From Aquisphaera insulae (GTDB lineage Bacteria; Planctomycetota; Planctomycetia; Isosphaerales; Isosphaeraceae), in assembly GCF_011064615.1 (NCBI RefSeq), contig NZ_JAALJH010000036.1:1-64000 (forward strand): DNA of 64,000 nt, given 5' to 3'. Made by a program: the position numbers and the translations under genes. Shown in pieces: positions 1-8,386 of the stretch. Numbering within the stretch: position 1 is the stretch's first letter; each line of letters begins with the position of its first letter. Below the pieces are notes generated by a model, which had not been told where the DNA came from, did no database searches, and saw nothing but the letters and a program-made list of their open reading frames with translations.

Positions 1-601
1 TTAGGCCATGAGGACTCCCAGACTGACCAGGAAAAGATTGATCGCTTGCGCGTCCAGCGATCTCTGTTCGAGCTCAAGGACTTGCAGGTACTTCAACGCA
101 GCGGGGGGGGCGCCATCGATCCTTGCGCGCAAAACGAGACCGGGCCATGTTACCTCCCAGGGGAATGTCCGGGTGTGGCGACGGATTGATTGAGAGACGT
201 TCCAGTCCTGGCGTCGTCTTCGGGCCGTCAGAAGGGGGCGGTCTGGAGGCGGCGTGAACTGCGGGTGCAACAAACAAGGAGCATTTGACCGCGCACGAAG
301 AGCAGGAACAACTGGAAAGAGTGAAAACCCTGATGTTTCCGAAGAATCAATCCGGATGGAAATCGGGGTTCGTGCGGACGGTCATTCCCTGGCGCCCCAG
401 ATGCAACCCAGAGAAAACGTATCAAACCGGAGCGGCGAGGGCCGGCCACGACGGCCTACAGATCGATCTGAAGCTGTTGAGAAAGACGATTCCGAGGCCT
501 GGCCTTCGTCGAGTGACGCGAGGGTTCCATCGGAATGGTCTCCCTGTCCCTTTCTGGGATCCCGGGCACTGGCAGTTTTTGTTGAACGATGTGAAGCAAC
601 C
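1..601. other. Left-edge stretch with no supported gene
   Basis: No confident gene is seen here. A minus-strand open frame (start near 273, stop TAA at 1-3, 90 codons) has no recognisable motif and no good ribosome-binding site. Other open frames look like chance products of high GC. The stretch borders the 3' side of the lipase gene, and its right end is the terminator-like hairpin at 602-638. It may contain the remnant of a gene whose other part lies outside the window, but the sequence does not show this. Confidence 0.4.
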
Positions 602-638
602 CGGTCGGTCGGAGATCGCAAAACACTCCGACCGACCG
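602..638 (-). terminator. Hairpin after the PEP-CTERM lipase gene
   Basis: A 13-bp perfect inverted repeat (arms 602-614 and 626-638, core GGTCGGTCGGAG) encloses an 11-nt loop, 24 bp beyond the stop of the lipase gene. There is no strong run of T on the exit side, so it may slow polymerase or protect the 3' end rather than act as a classical intrinsic terminator. Confidence 0.55.
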
Positions 639-662
639 CCGGCCCGAAGCGGCCCCGTGGCC

Positions 663-1592
663 TCACGCGGCCAATGTCCGGCGCCTCGCCACGACGGCGG
701 CGCCCGCGATGCCCAGGGCCAGGGAGATCACGCTCGACGGCTCGGGGACCGCGGCGGAGGACAGGGCGGCGCCGATGGCGGCGTAGCCCAGCGCGTTCGG
801 ATGGAAATCGCCCGTCGCGATGTTGGTGAACTCGAGCTCGTGGCCGACGAAGAGCGAGTAAGTATCGACATACGTTGCGCCGAATTGGTGGGCGAGTGCG
901 GTCAGGTTGGGGTTGAAATAGCTGAGCACCAGGTCATAGAGCGCGTGGTCGGTTGGATCGTAGGCTTCCGGGAACGGGTTGTAGTAGCCGGGAAGGTAGA
1001 CGTGCGCCCCGGGGGCGACCTGCTGAAGCTCGGTGAGGACCACGCCGTAGTTGTGCAGCGCGGTGGAGATCGCGCCCGATATCAGCGCCAGCTTCGTCGC
1101 CGCGTCGCCGTTCTTGTAGGCATCCGACCCCAGGACGGCGAAGATGTCGTTGGCGCCGAAGATCAGCGAGACGGCGGTGATGTGGTCGCTCGCGGGCAGG
1201 TTCATGATCTCCGACAGCATCAGGTCATTCTGCGAGACCATGCCGTTGGTGCCGGCATAGTTCAGGTTCAGCTCCCAGGCCCGGGGCGGCCCGGTGGGAG
1301 AGAGATTCTTGGGATCGAAGAAGCTGGTCGATTGCTCGCCGGGGATGGCCAGGTTCAGCACGGTGGGGCGAACGCCGCCGTTCATGGCACCCAGGGTGTC
1401 GGCAAAGGGCTTCACGTAGCCCTGATCGCCATGGGAGGGGGTCAGGTAGTTGGGATCGGACGGGTCATATCCGAAGGCGACCGAGTCGCCGAGCGAGAGA
1501 TAGACCTCTCCGGCCCGCGCCGGGGCGGTTGCCAAGAGCCCAAGCATGAAGGCGAGCGAGACGACGCACGAGGCCAAACGGAACGCGTTCAT
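663..1592 (-). CDS. Secreted SGNH/GDSL-family hydrolase with PEP-CTERM sorting signal
   Basis: This 309-residue protein is probably an esterase or lipase acting at the cell surface. It opens with a signal peptide (MNAFRLASC to ATAPARAG). Block I is LGDSVAFGYD with the nucleophile Ser, block III is FGANDIF, and the catalytic Asp/His lies in DFHPNALGY near residue 275. The C terminus is a PEP-CTERM signal: VPEPSS, a hydrophobic helix and a short ARRR tail, which in this family directs exosortase-type processing. The ATG at 1592 is preferred over an upstream in-frame start because AAAGGAG sits 8-9 bp ahead of it and because the signal peptide begins there. The gene stands alone and ends in a hairpin. 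The substrate cannot be told. Confidence 0.85.
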   Translation of the reverse strand: MNAFRLASCVVSLAFMLGLLATAPARAGEVYLSLGDSVAFGYDPSDPNYLTPSHGDQGYVKPFADTLGAMNGGVRPTVLNLAIPGEQSTSFFDPKNLSPTGPPRAWELNLNYAGTNGMVSQNDLMLSEIMNLPASDHITAVSLIFGANDIFAVLGSDAYKNGDAATKLALISGAISTALHNYGVVLTELQQVAPGAHVYLPGYYNPFPEAYDPTDHALYDLVLSYFNPNLTALAHQFGATYVDTYSLFVGHELEFTNIATGDFHPNALGYAAIGAALSSAAVPEPSSVISLALGIAGAAVVARRRTLAA

Positions 1593-1850
1593 CGAGCGGG
1601 ACTCCTTTTCCGGGTCGTTCAACGTGATGTGGAACGGGGCATCCTGCACCTCGGTCTCGAGCGGAGGGCCGGACATCGACGGGCGGAGACTTCGAAGTGA
1701 CGCTCCTCTTCTCCGCCGAATGCAACGCAACAGTCCACGACAGGCTTTTGACGACGGACCGGGAAAAGGTCACGCGCCCTCGCGAAATTCCGTGCGGAAC
1801 TCGTTGATTCCCTCGAACCGCGAGCTCGTGAATCGGGTCACGTCCTTTCT

Positions 1851-1937
1851 TTCGCGAATTTCAGCGAGGACAATCCGCGAGAAATCTCGTCGGCCCGTGA
1901 CGAAAATGGCAAAACATGGCGCATTCTCAAGATAGGG
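1851..1937 (+). repeat. Copy 1 of ~86-bp interspersed repeat
   Basis: This segment aligns with 56624-56709 in the same orientation. Both run from TTCGCxxATTTCAGCG through TCGTxGGCC to the near-identical end GCAAAACATGGCGCA, TCTC, AGATAG. The outer sequence differs freely, so the conservation is not from flanking homology. It is non-coding in any frame that makes sense and probably a dispersed element. Confidence 0.6.
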
Positions 1938-2103
1938 AGATTGCCATCCAGCGATGATGCGCGCCGATGGCTCGGATCGAGCCGAGAGGCGGCGACGGGG
2001 GAGCTTCCGCGGTGAAGTGCGACCTCAGGGCATCTGGGCTCGACCCTGGCAGCCATCAGGAGCCGCTGCGCTCCGACAACGCCGAGCTTTCGGGTTGCCG
2101 ACA

Positions 2104-2177
2104 GACAGGAATGCCTGGCCCCCGGGTTCAAAGCCGGGTGAGTTGGGAATTTCGGAGGACAGGCATTCCTGCCTGTC
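2104..2177. repeat. Palindromic dispersed repeat (CAGGAATGCCTG type)
   Basis: CAGGAATGCCTG at 2106-2117 is matched by its exact reverse complement CAGGCATTCCTG at 2160-2171. The second arm is followed by a further CCTGTC, echoing GACAGG at 2104. The 42-nt spacer contains its own CCCGGGTT...GCCGGG pairing. From memory, sequences of this kind recur between genes in Isosphaeraceae genomes and cause spurious ORFs, but that is not checked here. Confidence 0.6.
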
Positions 2178-2257
2178 CCGATTCCAATCCGAAAACGCGG
2201 CCCTGACAAAGCACCAGCGGTTTTCGGATCGTTGTCAGATTCGCGCCGAAACGCGCC

Positions 2258-2350
2258 ATCAAAGCCAATCGAAGAAATGGCTCTAAGTCTTTTAATATTA
2301 ATGTTTTGTGGTGATCGACGGCGGCCGCTCGCGTGACGATCAAAGCCAAT
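2258..2350. repeat. 12-bp direct repeat around an AT-rich patch
   Basis: ATCAAAGCCAAT occurs at 2258-2269 and again at 2339-2350. The ~70 bp between them include the AT-rich palindrome TTAATATTAA (2292-2301), which is conspicuous in this GC-rich sequence. The arrangement resembles a small insertion flanked by a target duplication. It ends four bases before the stop codon of the DUF155 gene. Confidence 0.45.
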
Positions 2351-2354
2351 TTCC

Positions 2355-3491
2355 TCAGTGCCGCCAGAGGGCCAGGAGGATCTCCAGCGCGATGAGGATC
2401 ACGACGGTGATCTCGAGGGCCTCCATGCGGTGGCCGCCGGCCTGCTGGATGAGGAGGTCGTAGACGTCGCCGACGGTCTCGAGCTTGCGGCGGATCGACT
2501 GCTGCCAGCCGCGGAGGTGGAAGCGGGTCGAGGCCAGGTCGAAGACGCGGGAGAGATAGTGGTCGCCGACGAGCTTGAGGGCGTTGTCCACTCGCTCGAA
2601 GAGGCTGGCGGCCTCGATCTCGAGCTCGCGAACCTGGCGGACGGCGTGCTCGTGGCTCCTCCAGTAGGATAGCCAGCGGCGTTTGCGTCGCTCCGGGCGG
2701 ATCAGCTTGTAGGCGGCCTCGAGGCGGTCGTCGAGGCGATCGTCGATGTGGCGGAACTCCAGGAGCTGGACGTTGGCAAACTCGATCACGCGGAGGGTGT
2801 CCTCGCAGTCGGCGTCGGCGATGAAGCCGGCGGCCCAGTCGAGCACGACGAGGTCATGAGGGGTGTAGGAAATGGCAAGCCTGGTCGCCTCGGCCACCTC
2901 GCTGGCGCTGAGCGGTTCGGCCTCGAGCCGGACCAATCCGGCGATCCACGGGGCATGTTCCTTCAGCCAACCCGCGCGCGACTCGGAGAGCTGGAAGACC
3001 AGGTATTCTTCCGAGAGGTCGCTCGGGGAAAAGTCGTAGACGGCGGGCCTCAGCCGCTCGATCCAGGGGGCGATGGACCGGTGTGCGGCCTCGTCCAGGT
3101 CCGCCGGATCGGCGAGCGAACCCGCGAGTTCGAGGAGGGCCCCTGGCGTGATCACGAGCGGGAACTGGACGGCGAGGGAGACCGCCCCGAAGTCGAAGAG
3201 CGAGAGGTCCGCCCGCGCGTCCGCGGCAAGTCGGGGGGCGCCGGGGAGCTGGATGCCGGTGGCATCCACGGCGACGCGGATCGGCGCCGGGCGGTAGCCG
3301 ATGGATCCGGGCGTTCGCTTGCGTCGGGGCAAGAGGCCGGGCTCGCCCTGGAGCAGCCGTCGTGCGGCCTCCAGGTCGATCTCGTCGCCGATATCCAGGG
3401 CGTAGGCCAGGTGGACCACCACGGACTGGGGCTCGTGCAACCATCCCGCCTCGTGACCGATCGGCGACGCCGGTTCACCGGTTTTCGTCAT
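2355..3491 (-). CDS. RMD1/YagE-like (DUF155) protein with C-terminal membrane anchor
   Basis: A 378-residue protein. Its C-terminal half matches the RMD1/YagE (DUF155) pattern: a region around LLEFRHIDDRLDDRLEAAY, a charged helical stretch, and a single terminal membrane helix (LEITVVILIALEILLALW) close to the end. In eukaryotes members of this family sit in membranes and affect microtubule or mitochondrial functions; bacterial roles are not established. The start codon at 3491 overlaps the stop of the upstream kinase gene as ATGA, so the two are very probably translationally coupled and may work together at the membrane. A longer frame reading upstream through the kinase gene is rejected because the kinase is clearly coded in the other frame. 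The N-terminal 150 residues are not recognised. Confidence 0.75.
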   Translation of the reverse strand: MTKTGEPASPIGHEAGWLHEPQSVVVHLAYALDIGDEIDLEAARRLLQGEPGLLPRRKRTPGSIGYRPAPIRVAVDATGIQLPGAPRLAADARADLSLFDFGAVSLAVQFPLVITPGALLELAGSLADPADLDEAAHRSIAPWIERLRPAVYDFSPSDLSEEYLVFQLSESRAGWLKEHAPWIAGLVRLEAEPLSASEVAEATRLAISYTPHDLVVLDWAAGFIADADCEDTLRVIEFANVQLLEFRHIDDRLDDRLEAAYKLIRPERRKRRWLSYWRSHEHAVRQVRELEIEAASLFERVDNALKLVGDHYLSRVFDLASTRFHLRGWQQSIRRKLETVGDVYDLLIQQAGGHRMEALEITVVILIALEILLALWRH

Positions 3492-5260
3492 CCGTGCCGC
3501 TCCGGGGAGGACAGGTCCTCGATCGCGCCGGCCTCGAGCGTCGGGTCGGAGGTCTCGATGCGGGTCAGCTCCTCCGGGTCGCCCGCGAATGCCGGGCCGG
3601 TCGAGGTCGGGGCCGGGGCCGGGACCCGCTCGGGATCGTCGAGCGGATGGTTGGCCAGCCACCATGCCTCCGCCTGCATGGCGGACCAGCCCGGGGCATC
3701 GCGGCAGGCGAGGAGGGCCGCACTCAGGCTCTCGGCGTCCTGGTAACGATCGGCGGGCTCCTTCTCCAGGCAGCGGAGCACCACGCGCTCGAGATCGGTG
3801 GGGATACCCTCCCGGAACCTCGATGGCGGCACCACCGGATCCTTCACCTGGGAGATCATCACGGCCATCGAATCCGAGTCGACGAAGGGGGGCTGACCCG
3901 TGAGGCAGAAATAGGCGACGGCGCCGACCGCGTAGAGGTCGGTCCGAGCGTCCGGGATGCGGGACTTCGTGATCTGTTCCGGCGCCATGTAGAGGGGAGA
4001 GCCGGTCACCATGCCTTCCCGGGTCAGGAGCGTGGAGTCCTCGCCCTTGGTCGGCTTGACGAGCCCGAAATCGAGCAGCTTGGCCACGTCGTAGCGGGCG
4101 CCCCGGTAGGCCGCGAAGATGTTGGGGGGCTTGATGTCGCGATGGATCAGCCCGCAGAGGTGGGCCTCGCGGAGGGCCTCGCAGGCCTGGCTCAGGATGT
4201 AGATGACGCGGGCCGGCGGCAGCGGGCCGTGCTGCTCGACCAGCTCCTGGAGGCTCAGGCCCGGGAGGTACTCCATCACGTAGAAATAGGTGCCGTCCTC
4301 CGAGCGGCCGTAGTCGTAGACCTCCACCGTATTCCAGTGAGAGAGCCGGGCGGTCGCGCGGACCTCCAGCTCGAACCGTGCCAGCGCGTTCGGCCTCTCG
4401 AGGAGATCTCGGCGGATCAGCTTGATGGCGCACGGCCGCTTGAGGAGGCGGTGGACGGCGTAGTGGACCTCCCCCATCCCGCCCGCCCCGAGCCGCTGTT
4501 TCAGTTGGTACTCGCTGAGCTGCTTCGCCTCGTCGGCTTCGGTCCGGCAGCGGTGGATGACGCAGGTCCCGTAGATGGCCGCCCCCGCGCCCAGGATCAG
4601 ATAGAGCGAGTTCTCGGTCAGCCTGTCGAGCGTCCGGGCCTCCTCGGCGTGCTGCCGGAAGCCCTCCGAGGTCAGGCCCAGGAGGAGGGGAGCGACCAGG
4701 GGCGACAGGGCCATCGGCAGGATGACCATCGCGGCCCGACGGCAGGTGTTGGGGATGAAGATGGCGTAGGTGAAGATCAGGATCAGGACGCCGATGATGC
4801 TCGCCTTGAAGAGCACCCGGATCTCATTGCCGGTGAGGAGATCGCGGTCCAGCCGCGCCTGGTAGCCCGCCGATTGGCTGGCCACCAGGCAGGCGATCAC
4901 GGATCCGAATGCGAGCAGCTCCATGATCCGGAGCCGCCTGACGCTGATCTCGAGCCGGCTCGCGAGCGTGAGCAGGACCAGGACGAGCCAGGTGAAGGTC
5001 GCGGCGTGGACCGCCGACTGGCGGAAGAACCTCGTGAAGTAGAGGTCGCGGATGAGGAAGACGCCGAGGCTGACCGCCATCACCAGGGTCGCGGCGAAGA
5101 GCCGATCGCGGAGCAGGTCGCGCGACTCGCAGTCGCGTTCGTGCCGGCTGGCCGCGACCACGCGCCGGGCGAGGGCGAAGCTGTCGGGCAGTCCCGCGGC
5201 GTCGACATCGGGCCGCCGGGCGGACTTCGACGCCTCCGACTGATCCTCGGGATGTGGCAT
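3488..5260 (-). CDS. Membrane Ser/Thr protein kinase (PknB-like), N-terminal multi-pass domain
   Basis: About 590 residues. The N-terminal ~240 residues hold about six hydrophobic helices, and the Ser/Thr kinase domain follows at roughly 255-500. The domain has the glycine loop LGAGGMGEV, lysine in CAIKLI, the catalytic HRDIKPPN loop, DFG in LLDFGL and the APE motif in YMAPEQ, so it should be active. The order membrane-then-kinase is the reverse of the common PknB layout (kinase, one helix, sensor). A proline-rich tail ends the protein. The ATG at 5260 is used; a GTG three codons upstream (5269) is equally possible and no strong ribosome-binding site decides. The stop overlaps the DUF155 start by four bases. 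Substrate and signal are unknown. Confidence 0.88.
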   Translation of the reverse strand: MPHPEDQSEASKSARRPDVDAAGLPDSFALARRVVAASRHERDCESRDLLRDRLFAATLVMAVSLGVFLIRDLYFTRFFRQSAVHAATFTWLVLVLLTLASRLEISVRRLRIMELLAFGSVIACLVASQSAGYQARLDRDLLTGNEIRVLFKASIIGVLILIFTYAIFIPNTCRRAAMVILPMALSPLVAPLLLGLTSEGFRQHAEEARTLDRLTENSLYLILGAGAAIYGTCVIHRCRTEADEAKQLSEYQLKQRLGAGGMGEVHYAVHRLLKRPCAIKLIRRDLLERPNALARFELEVRATARLSHWNTVEVYDYGRSEDGTYFYVMEYLPGLSLQELVEQHGPLPPARVIYILSQACEALREAHLCGLIHRDIKPPNIFAAYRGARYDVAKLLDFGLVKPTKGEDSTLLTREGMVTGSPLYMAPEQITKSRIPDARTDLYAVGAVAYFCLTGQPPFVDSDSMAVMISQVKDPVVPPSRFREGIPTDLERVVLRCLEKEPADRYQDAESLSAALLACRDAPGWSAMQAEAWWLANHPLDDPERVPAPAPTSTGPAFAGDPEELTRIETSDPTLEAGAIEDLSSPERHG

Positions 5261-5677
5261 GGGGTTCACGACGGGTCAAGCCGGGCGGGCGCGAAATCAT
5301 GAGGGAACGCGACCATCAACTATATCACCTCGCCCGTTGCGGTTCAGCAGGGTGCTTCTTGGCTCATCCGGCAGGAGCTTGCGCCGGTCGTGAAGGCTGA
5401 GGGTATTAGTGGAGACATGCAGAGTTTTTTGTAGGGTGTGTCAAGCGCAGCGCAGACGCACCGGACCGCTGGAGCACCTGGGAGGAGCGAGTGATTCGAG
5501 ATCGATAGACCTTTCCCGAGTGGCGATCCGGCGTCATCACCTGTGGCCGAGCTGATCCGGTGCGTCTGCGCTGCGCTTGACACACCCTACGGGAGGCCTT
5601 GTCGCGGCTCCTCCGGCGCGTGCTATGGCCGGTGGTCGGGGATCGCCCGTGATGGGCGATCTCCGGCTCTGTCCGCT
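5261..5677. other. Intergenic region with a long inverted repeat, no gene
   Basis: About 415 bp lie between the kinase start and the 3' end of the M56 gene. The main feature is the 35-bp perfect inverted repeat at 5431-5590. The part next to the kinase start should hold its promoter, but no convincing -35/-10 pair was found. The apparent short ORFs on both strands are made by the repeat arms. Confidence 0.55.
5431..5590. repeat. 35-bp perfect inverted repeat with 90-bp centre (MITE-like)
   Basis: The left arm 5431-5465 begins GTAGGGTGTGTCAAGCGCAG and the right arm 5556-5590 is its exact reverse complement over all 35 bases. The 90-bp centre shows no coding sequence. Perfect arms this long are unlikely to arise or persist by chance; the element could be a non-autonomous transposon remnant or a fold-back element mobilised in trans. 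No flanking target duplication is obvious. Confidence 0.75.
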
Positions 5678-8386
5678 TCAATACGAATCGCTCGGGATGA
5701 CCTCTCGTCCGGCGGGTGTGATCAGGGCCTTGAGGATATCGGGCTCGATCGACCTCTTGAGAAATCGGACCGAGCCGTCCCCGAACGCGACGGGCGTTCC
5801 CTCGACGCCCGGGCCGAAGAGATCCGGGAGCGGCCTGTTCAGGTCGAACGGGATATCGTCGGGCCTGGTCCAGGGGATGTCTCGCGTCGTCGCCACCAGC
5901 ATGAGCGTGTTTGCACAGCCGTCACGGACATTGCTAACGGTGGGCCTGTCCTTGATCCCGAACATGGTCGCGGGGCCGCTGAACGTGAAGATGCCGGAGT
6001 TCGTGGAGGGCTTCCCCTTCGTCACCTGAGATCGGAAGACCTCGGGGATGCGATCCAGCAGCTTGATGTTGTTCGGGCCGTCCCAAGGCTCATCGAAGTT
6101 GTACGCGTTGTACAGGTCCGACTGATTGAGGAACGGCAGGATCTCCACCCGCCAGCTATGGGGCACCTTGCCGCTCTTGCCGCCGAGGACGACCGGGCTG
6201 GGGAAGTGGTCGAATCGAGAATGGTAATTGTGGAGGGCGATGCTGATCTGCTTGAGGTGGTTGGCGGCCGCCGTCTGGTCGAGAAAGGTCGCCCTCTGCC
6301 GGTTGAGTGCGGCGGCGACCTCGGCGAGCTTCGCCGCGTCGAGCGGCGCACGCGAGCGGAGGTGTACGAACCGGCCGTCGGCTTCCACGGTCGCCGCGTC
6401 AACGAGTGCCGCGAGCGAGCCGGCCAGGAAGACAAGCTCCGGCTTTTCGGCCTTCTCGCGGAGCGACGGCATGGCGTTGCGGGCCAGCGTCAGGACGGCC
6501 CTGGCCGTCTCGACGATGGTCCTCACGTCGTCCGTCGAGTGGGCCTCGGCGACGATGTCGACGACGACCTCCCGGTCGACCGAGATCCCGGCCGCGCACG
6601 CCCTGGTCCGCTCCAGCAGCGGGGCGATGACGTCGAGATTGATCCGGGCGGAGGTGTTCGCCAACTGCCTGCGCAGCCATCGAGTTTCCACCGCGAGGTT
6701 GACCTGACCGCGCGTCAGCCGATCCCAGGCGTTATCCCAGGCGTGAGGGGAGCTGGGCTCACTGCGGTCCTCAATCATCAGTCGAATCAGATCTTCACGA
6801 CCCATGATGGCCGTGCGATCGTCGACGGTGAGGAACGCCGCTTTCGGGAGGCTTCCCTGATCGATCAGGATGTAGCTCCGATCTCTGTGCTTGACCTCGC
6901 GCGAGGGCCCGCGCATCGGGGCCGTGACCGCGGTCCAGTCCTGGGGCCGAATCGCCCGAGTGATCACGGCCGACGGCGGGGCCAGGAAGGTCGGTTGACC
7001 GGAACCGAGCCTGACATCCTCCCAGATGTGTATCCATTGTTGAGTGACGGTGAGCGGTACGGGGAGTCCGTCGCCCGTGCGGATGCCCGCGGCCAGAAGC
7101 TCAACGAGCGGCCCCCAATCGGCTCGGGAGATCAGGGGGGCGAAACGGACTTCGAAGAACATCCGCGTCTCGGGAGGTACGGACTTCGGATCGAAGTCGT
7201 CCGGCACGGGTGCAGGAGCGACCCCACCCTGCACCACCGGGCTCTTCGGCGTGGCCGCTCGGGCCGGCGTCTCCTGGGCGGCCAGCGGCGGGCGGAAACC
7301 GGCGACGGCGAGGCCCGTCGCCACGGTGGCGGCGAGGGTCGTCGCTCGCATCAGGGACGAGGGCCGGGCGTGTCGGTCGGCATGATCGGTTCGAAGCATG
7401 TTGATCCTCGTGACGAAGGTTTCCTGAGACGGGAGGAACGCCCGCGCCGGCCACCGGAGGCGGCGGTCGTCGCGGCGGATGGCCATCCGGGCCAGGGTCG
7501 AGAGATACGGGCCGGCACCGCCGTTGAGCCTGGCCGACCAGGCGTCCGCGGCGAGCTCCTGCTCCAGCCGAAGCCGGGCGACGAGCCAGTGCGCCAGCGG
7601 GTGATGGAACTGGACGGCCAGCCCCATCTGGGCGACCAGGCCGGCGAGGTAATCGCCCCGGCAGACGTGCGCGAGCTCATGCGCGATCACGGCTCGCCGC
7701 TCGTCGTCGTCCCAGCTCGCCCATTCGGACGGGACGAGGATCAGCGGGCGTCGACCGCCGATCGTGGCCGGCGTGCTCAGGCTCGGGGCGACCCGGAGAT
7801 CGACCGTCCGGGTACAGCCCATCTCCGCGCGGAGGACCTCGACGAGCTCGAGGAGCGAGGGATCGACCAGGGGCAGGCTCTCTCGTCGCAGCGCCCTCAT
7901 CGAGACCAGGCCGATCGTCAGCCGGGTCAGGCCGATGATCAACCCGGCGACGAATGCGATCGCCAGCCAGCTCCGCCAGTCGCGAGCCGGAGATCCGAAG
8001 GCGAGAGCCGGCTCCGGGGCGGTGGGCCGATGCGCCTCGACGGACGCCATCGACGGGAAGAGGCTGGCCACGGTCTCCAGCCAGCCGGTTCGAGCCGCGA
8101 GATCGACGCGCGGGATCGGGTCGCGACCCTCGGCGGGCGCGGGATCGCGGGCAGGCGGCTCGATGGCGGTTCGTTGAACGACCCGGAACGAGGGCAGATC
8201 CCACCGCGGCCAGGGGCTGAAGGCGAGCGCCGAGACGAACGTCATGACGACCAGTACGCTCGACGCCGCGAGGGCACCGGCGGCCGGACTTCGCCGCCGA
8301 AGCCACAGATAGGCCGCGATTCCCAGGATCGCGAAGAGCGTCGAATGCAGGATCCCGAGCCAGAGGGCCGAGCCGAGCGTGATCAT
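5678..8386 (-). CDS. BlaR1-like M56 peptidase fused to a DUF1559-like C-terminal domain
   Basis: A 902-residue membrane protein. The N-terminal ~360 residues have hydrophobic helices and an M56 zinc protease with HELAH near residue 236 and the third-ligand region EQELAAD near 275, followed by a membrane segment around VATGLAVAGF. In the family such proteases sense a signal outside and cleave a BlaI-type repressor inside. Instead of a penicillin-binding sensor, the rest is a large extracytoplasmic part ending, from about 690, in a DUF1559-like domain (LKQISIALHNYHSRFDHFPS, a FGDGSVRFL motif near the end) typical of planctomycete pilin-like proteins. The ATG at 8386 overlaps the BlaI stop as ATGA. 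Ligand unknown; beta-lactam sensing is not implied. Confidence 0.88.
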   Translation of the reverse strand: MITLGSALWLGILHSTLFAILGIAAYLWLRRRSPAAGALAASSVLVVMTFVSALAFSPWPRWDLPSFRVVQRTAIEPPARDPAPAEGRDPIPRVDLAARTGWLETVASLFPSMASVEAHRPTAPEPALAFGSPARDWRSWLAIAFVAGLIIGLTRLTIGLVSMRALRRESLPLVDPSLLELVEVLRAEMGCTRTVDLRVAPSLSTPATIGGRRPLILVPSEWASWDDDERRAVIAHELAHVCRGDYLAGLVAQMGLAVQFHHPLAHWLVARLRLEQELAADAWSARLNGGAGPYLSTLARMAIRRDDRRLRWPARAFLPSQETFVTRINMLRTDHADRHARPSSLMRATTLAATVATGLAVAGFRPPLAAQETPARAATPKSPVVQGGVAPAPVPDDFDPKSVPPETRMFFEVRFAPLISRADWGPLVELLAAGIRTGDGLPVPLTVTQQWIHIWEDVRLGSGQPTFLAPPSAVITRAIRPQDWTAVTAPMRGPSREVKHRDRSYILIDQGSLPKAAFLTVDDRTAIMGREDLIRLMIEDRSEPSSPHAWDNAWDRLTRGQVNLAVETRWLRRQLANTSARINLDVIAPLLERTRACAAGISVDREVVVDIVAEAHSTDDVRTIVETARAVLTLARNAMPSLREKAEKPELVFLAGSLAALVDAATVEADGRFVHLRSRAPLDAAKLAEVAAALNRQRATFLDQTAAANHLKQISIALHNYHSRFDHFPSPVVLGGKSGKVPHSWRVEILPFLNQSDLYNAYNFDEPWDGPNNIKLLDRIPEVFRSQVTKGKPSTNSGIFTFSGPATMFGIKDRPTVSNVRDGCANTLMLVATTRDIPWTRPDDIPFDLNRPLPDLFGPGVEGTPVAFGDGSVRFLKRSIEPDILKALITPAGREVIPSDSY

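Larger units (their letters stand above)
1593..2354. other. Intergenic region with three repeat elements, no gene
   Basis: No convincing coding frame is present in about 760 bp between the lipase promoter side and the 3' end of the DUF155 gene. The stretch contains a copy of an ~86-bp repeat (1851-1937), a CAGGAATGCCTG palindrome (2104-2177) and an AT-rich patch bounded by a 12-bp direct repeat (2258-2350). Short open frames here are formed by the repeats. Position 1593-1730 is the likely promoter region of the lipase gene. Confidence 0.6.

Noticed and set aside
1..273. A 90-codon minus-strand gene at the window edge
   Set aside because: It has no recognisable motif and no convincing ribosome-binding site. 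It is only mentioned as a possible remnant.
2104..2177. tRNA gene (GGGTTCAAAGCC looks like a T-loop)
   Set aside because: No cloverleaf can be drawn around it; the segment is explained by the palindromic repeat.
5678..8386. Beta-lactam resistance sensor BlaR1
   Set aside because: The penicillin-binding sensor domain is absent; the exterior is DUF1559-like and no beta-lactamase gene is near.
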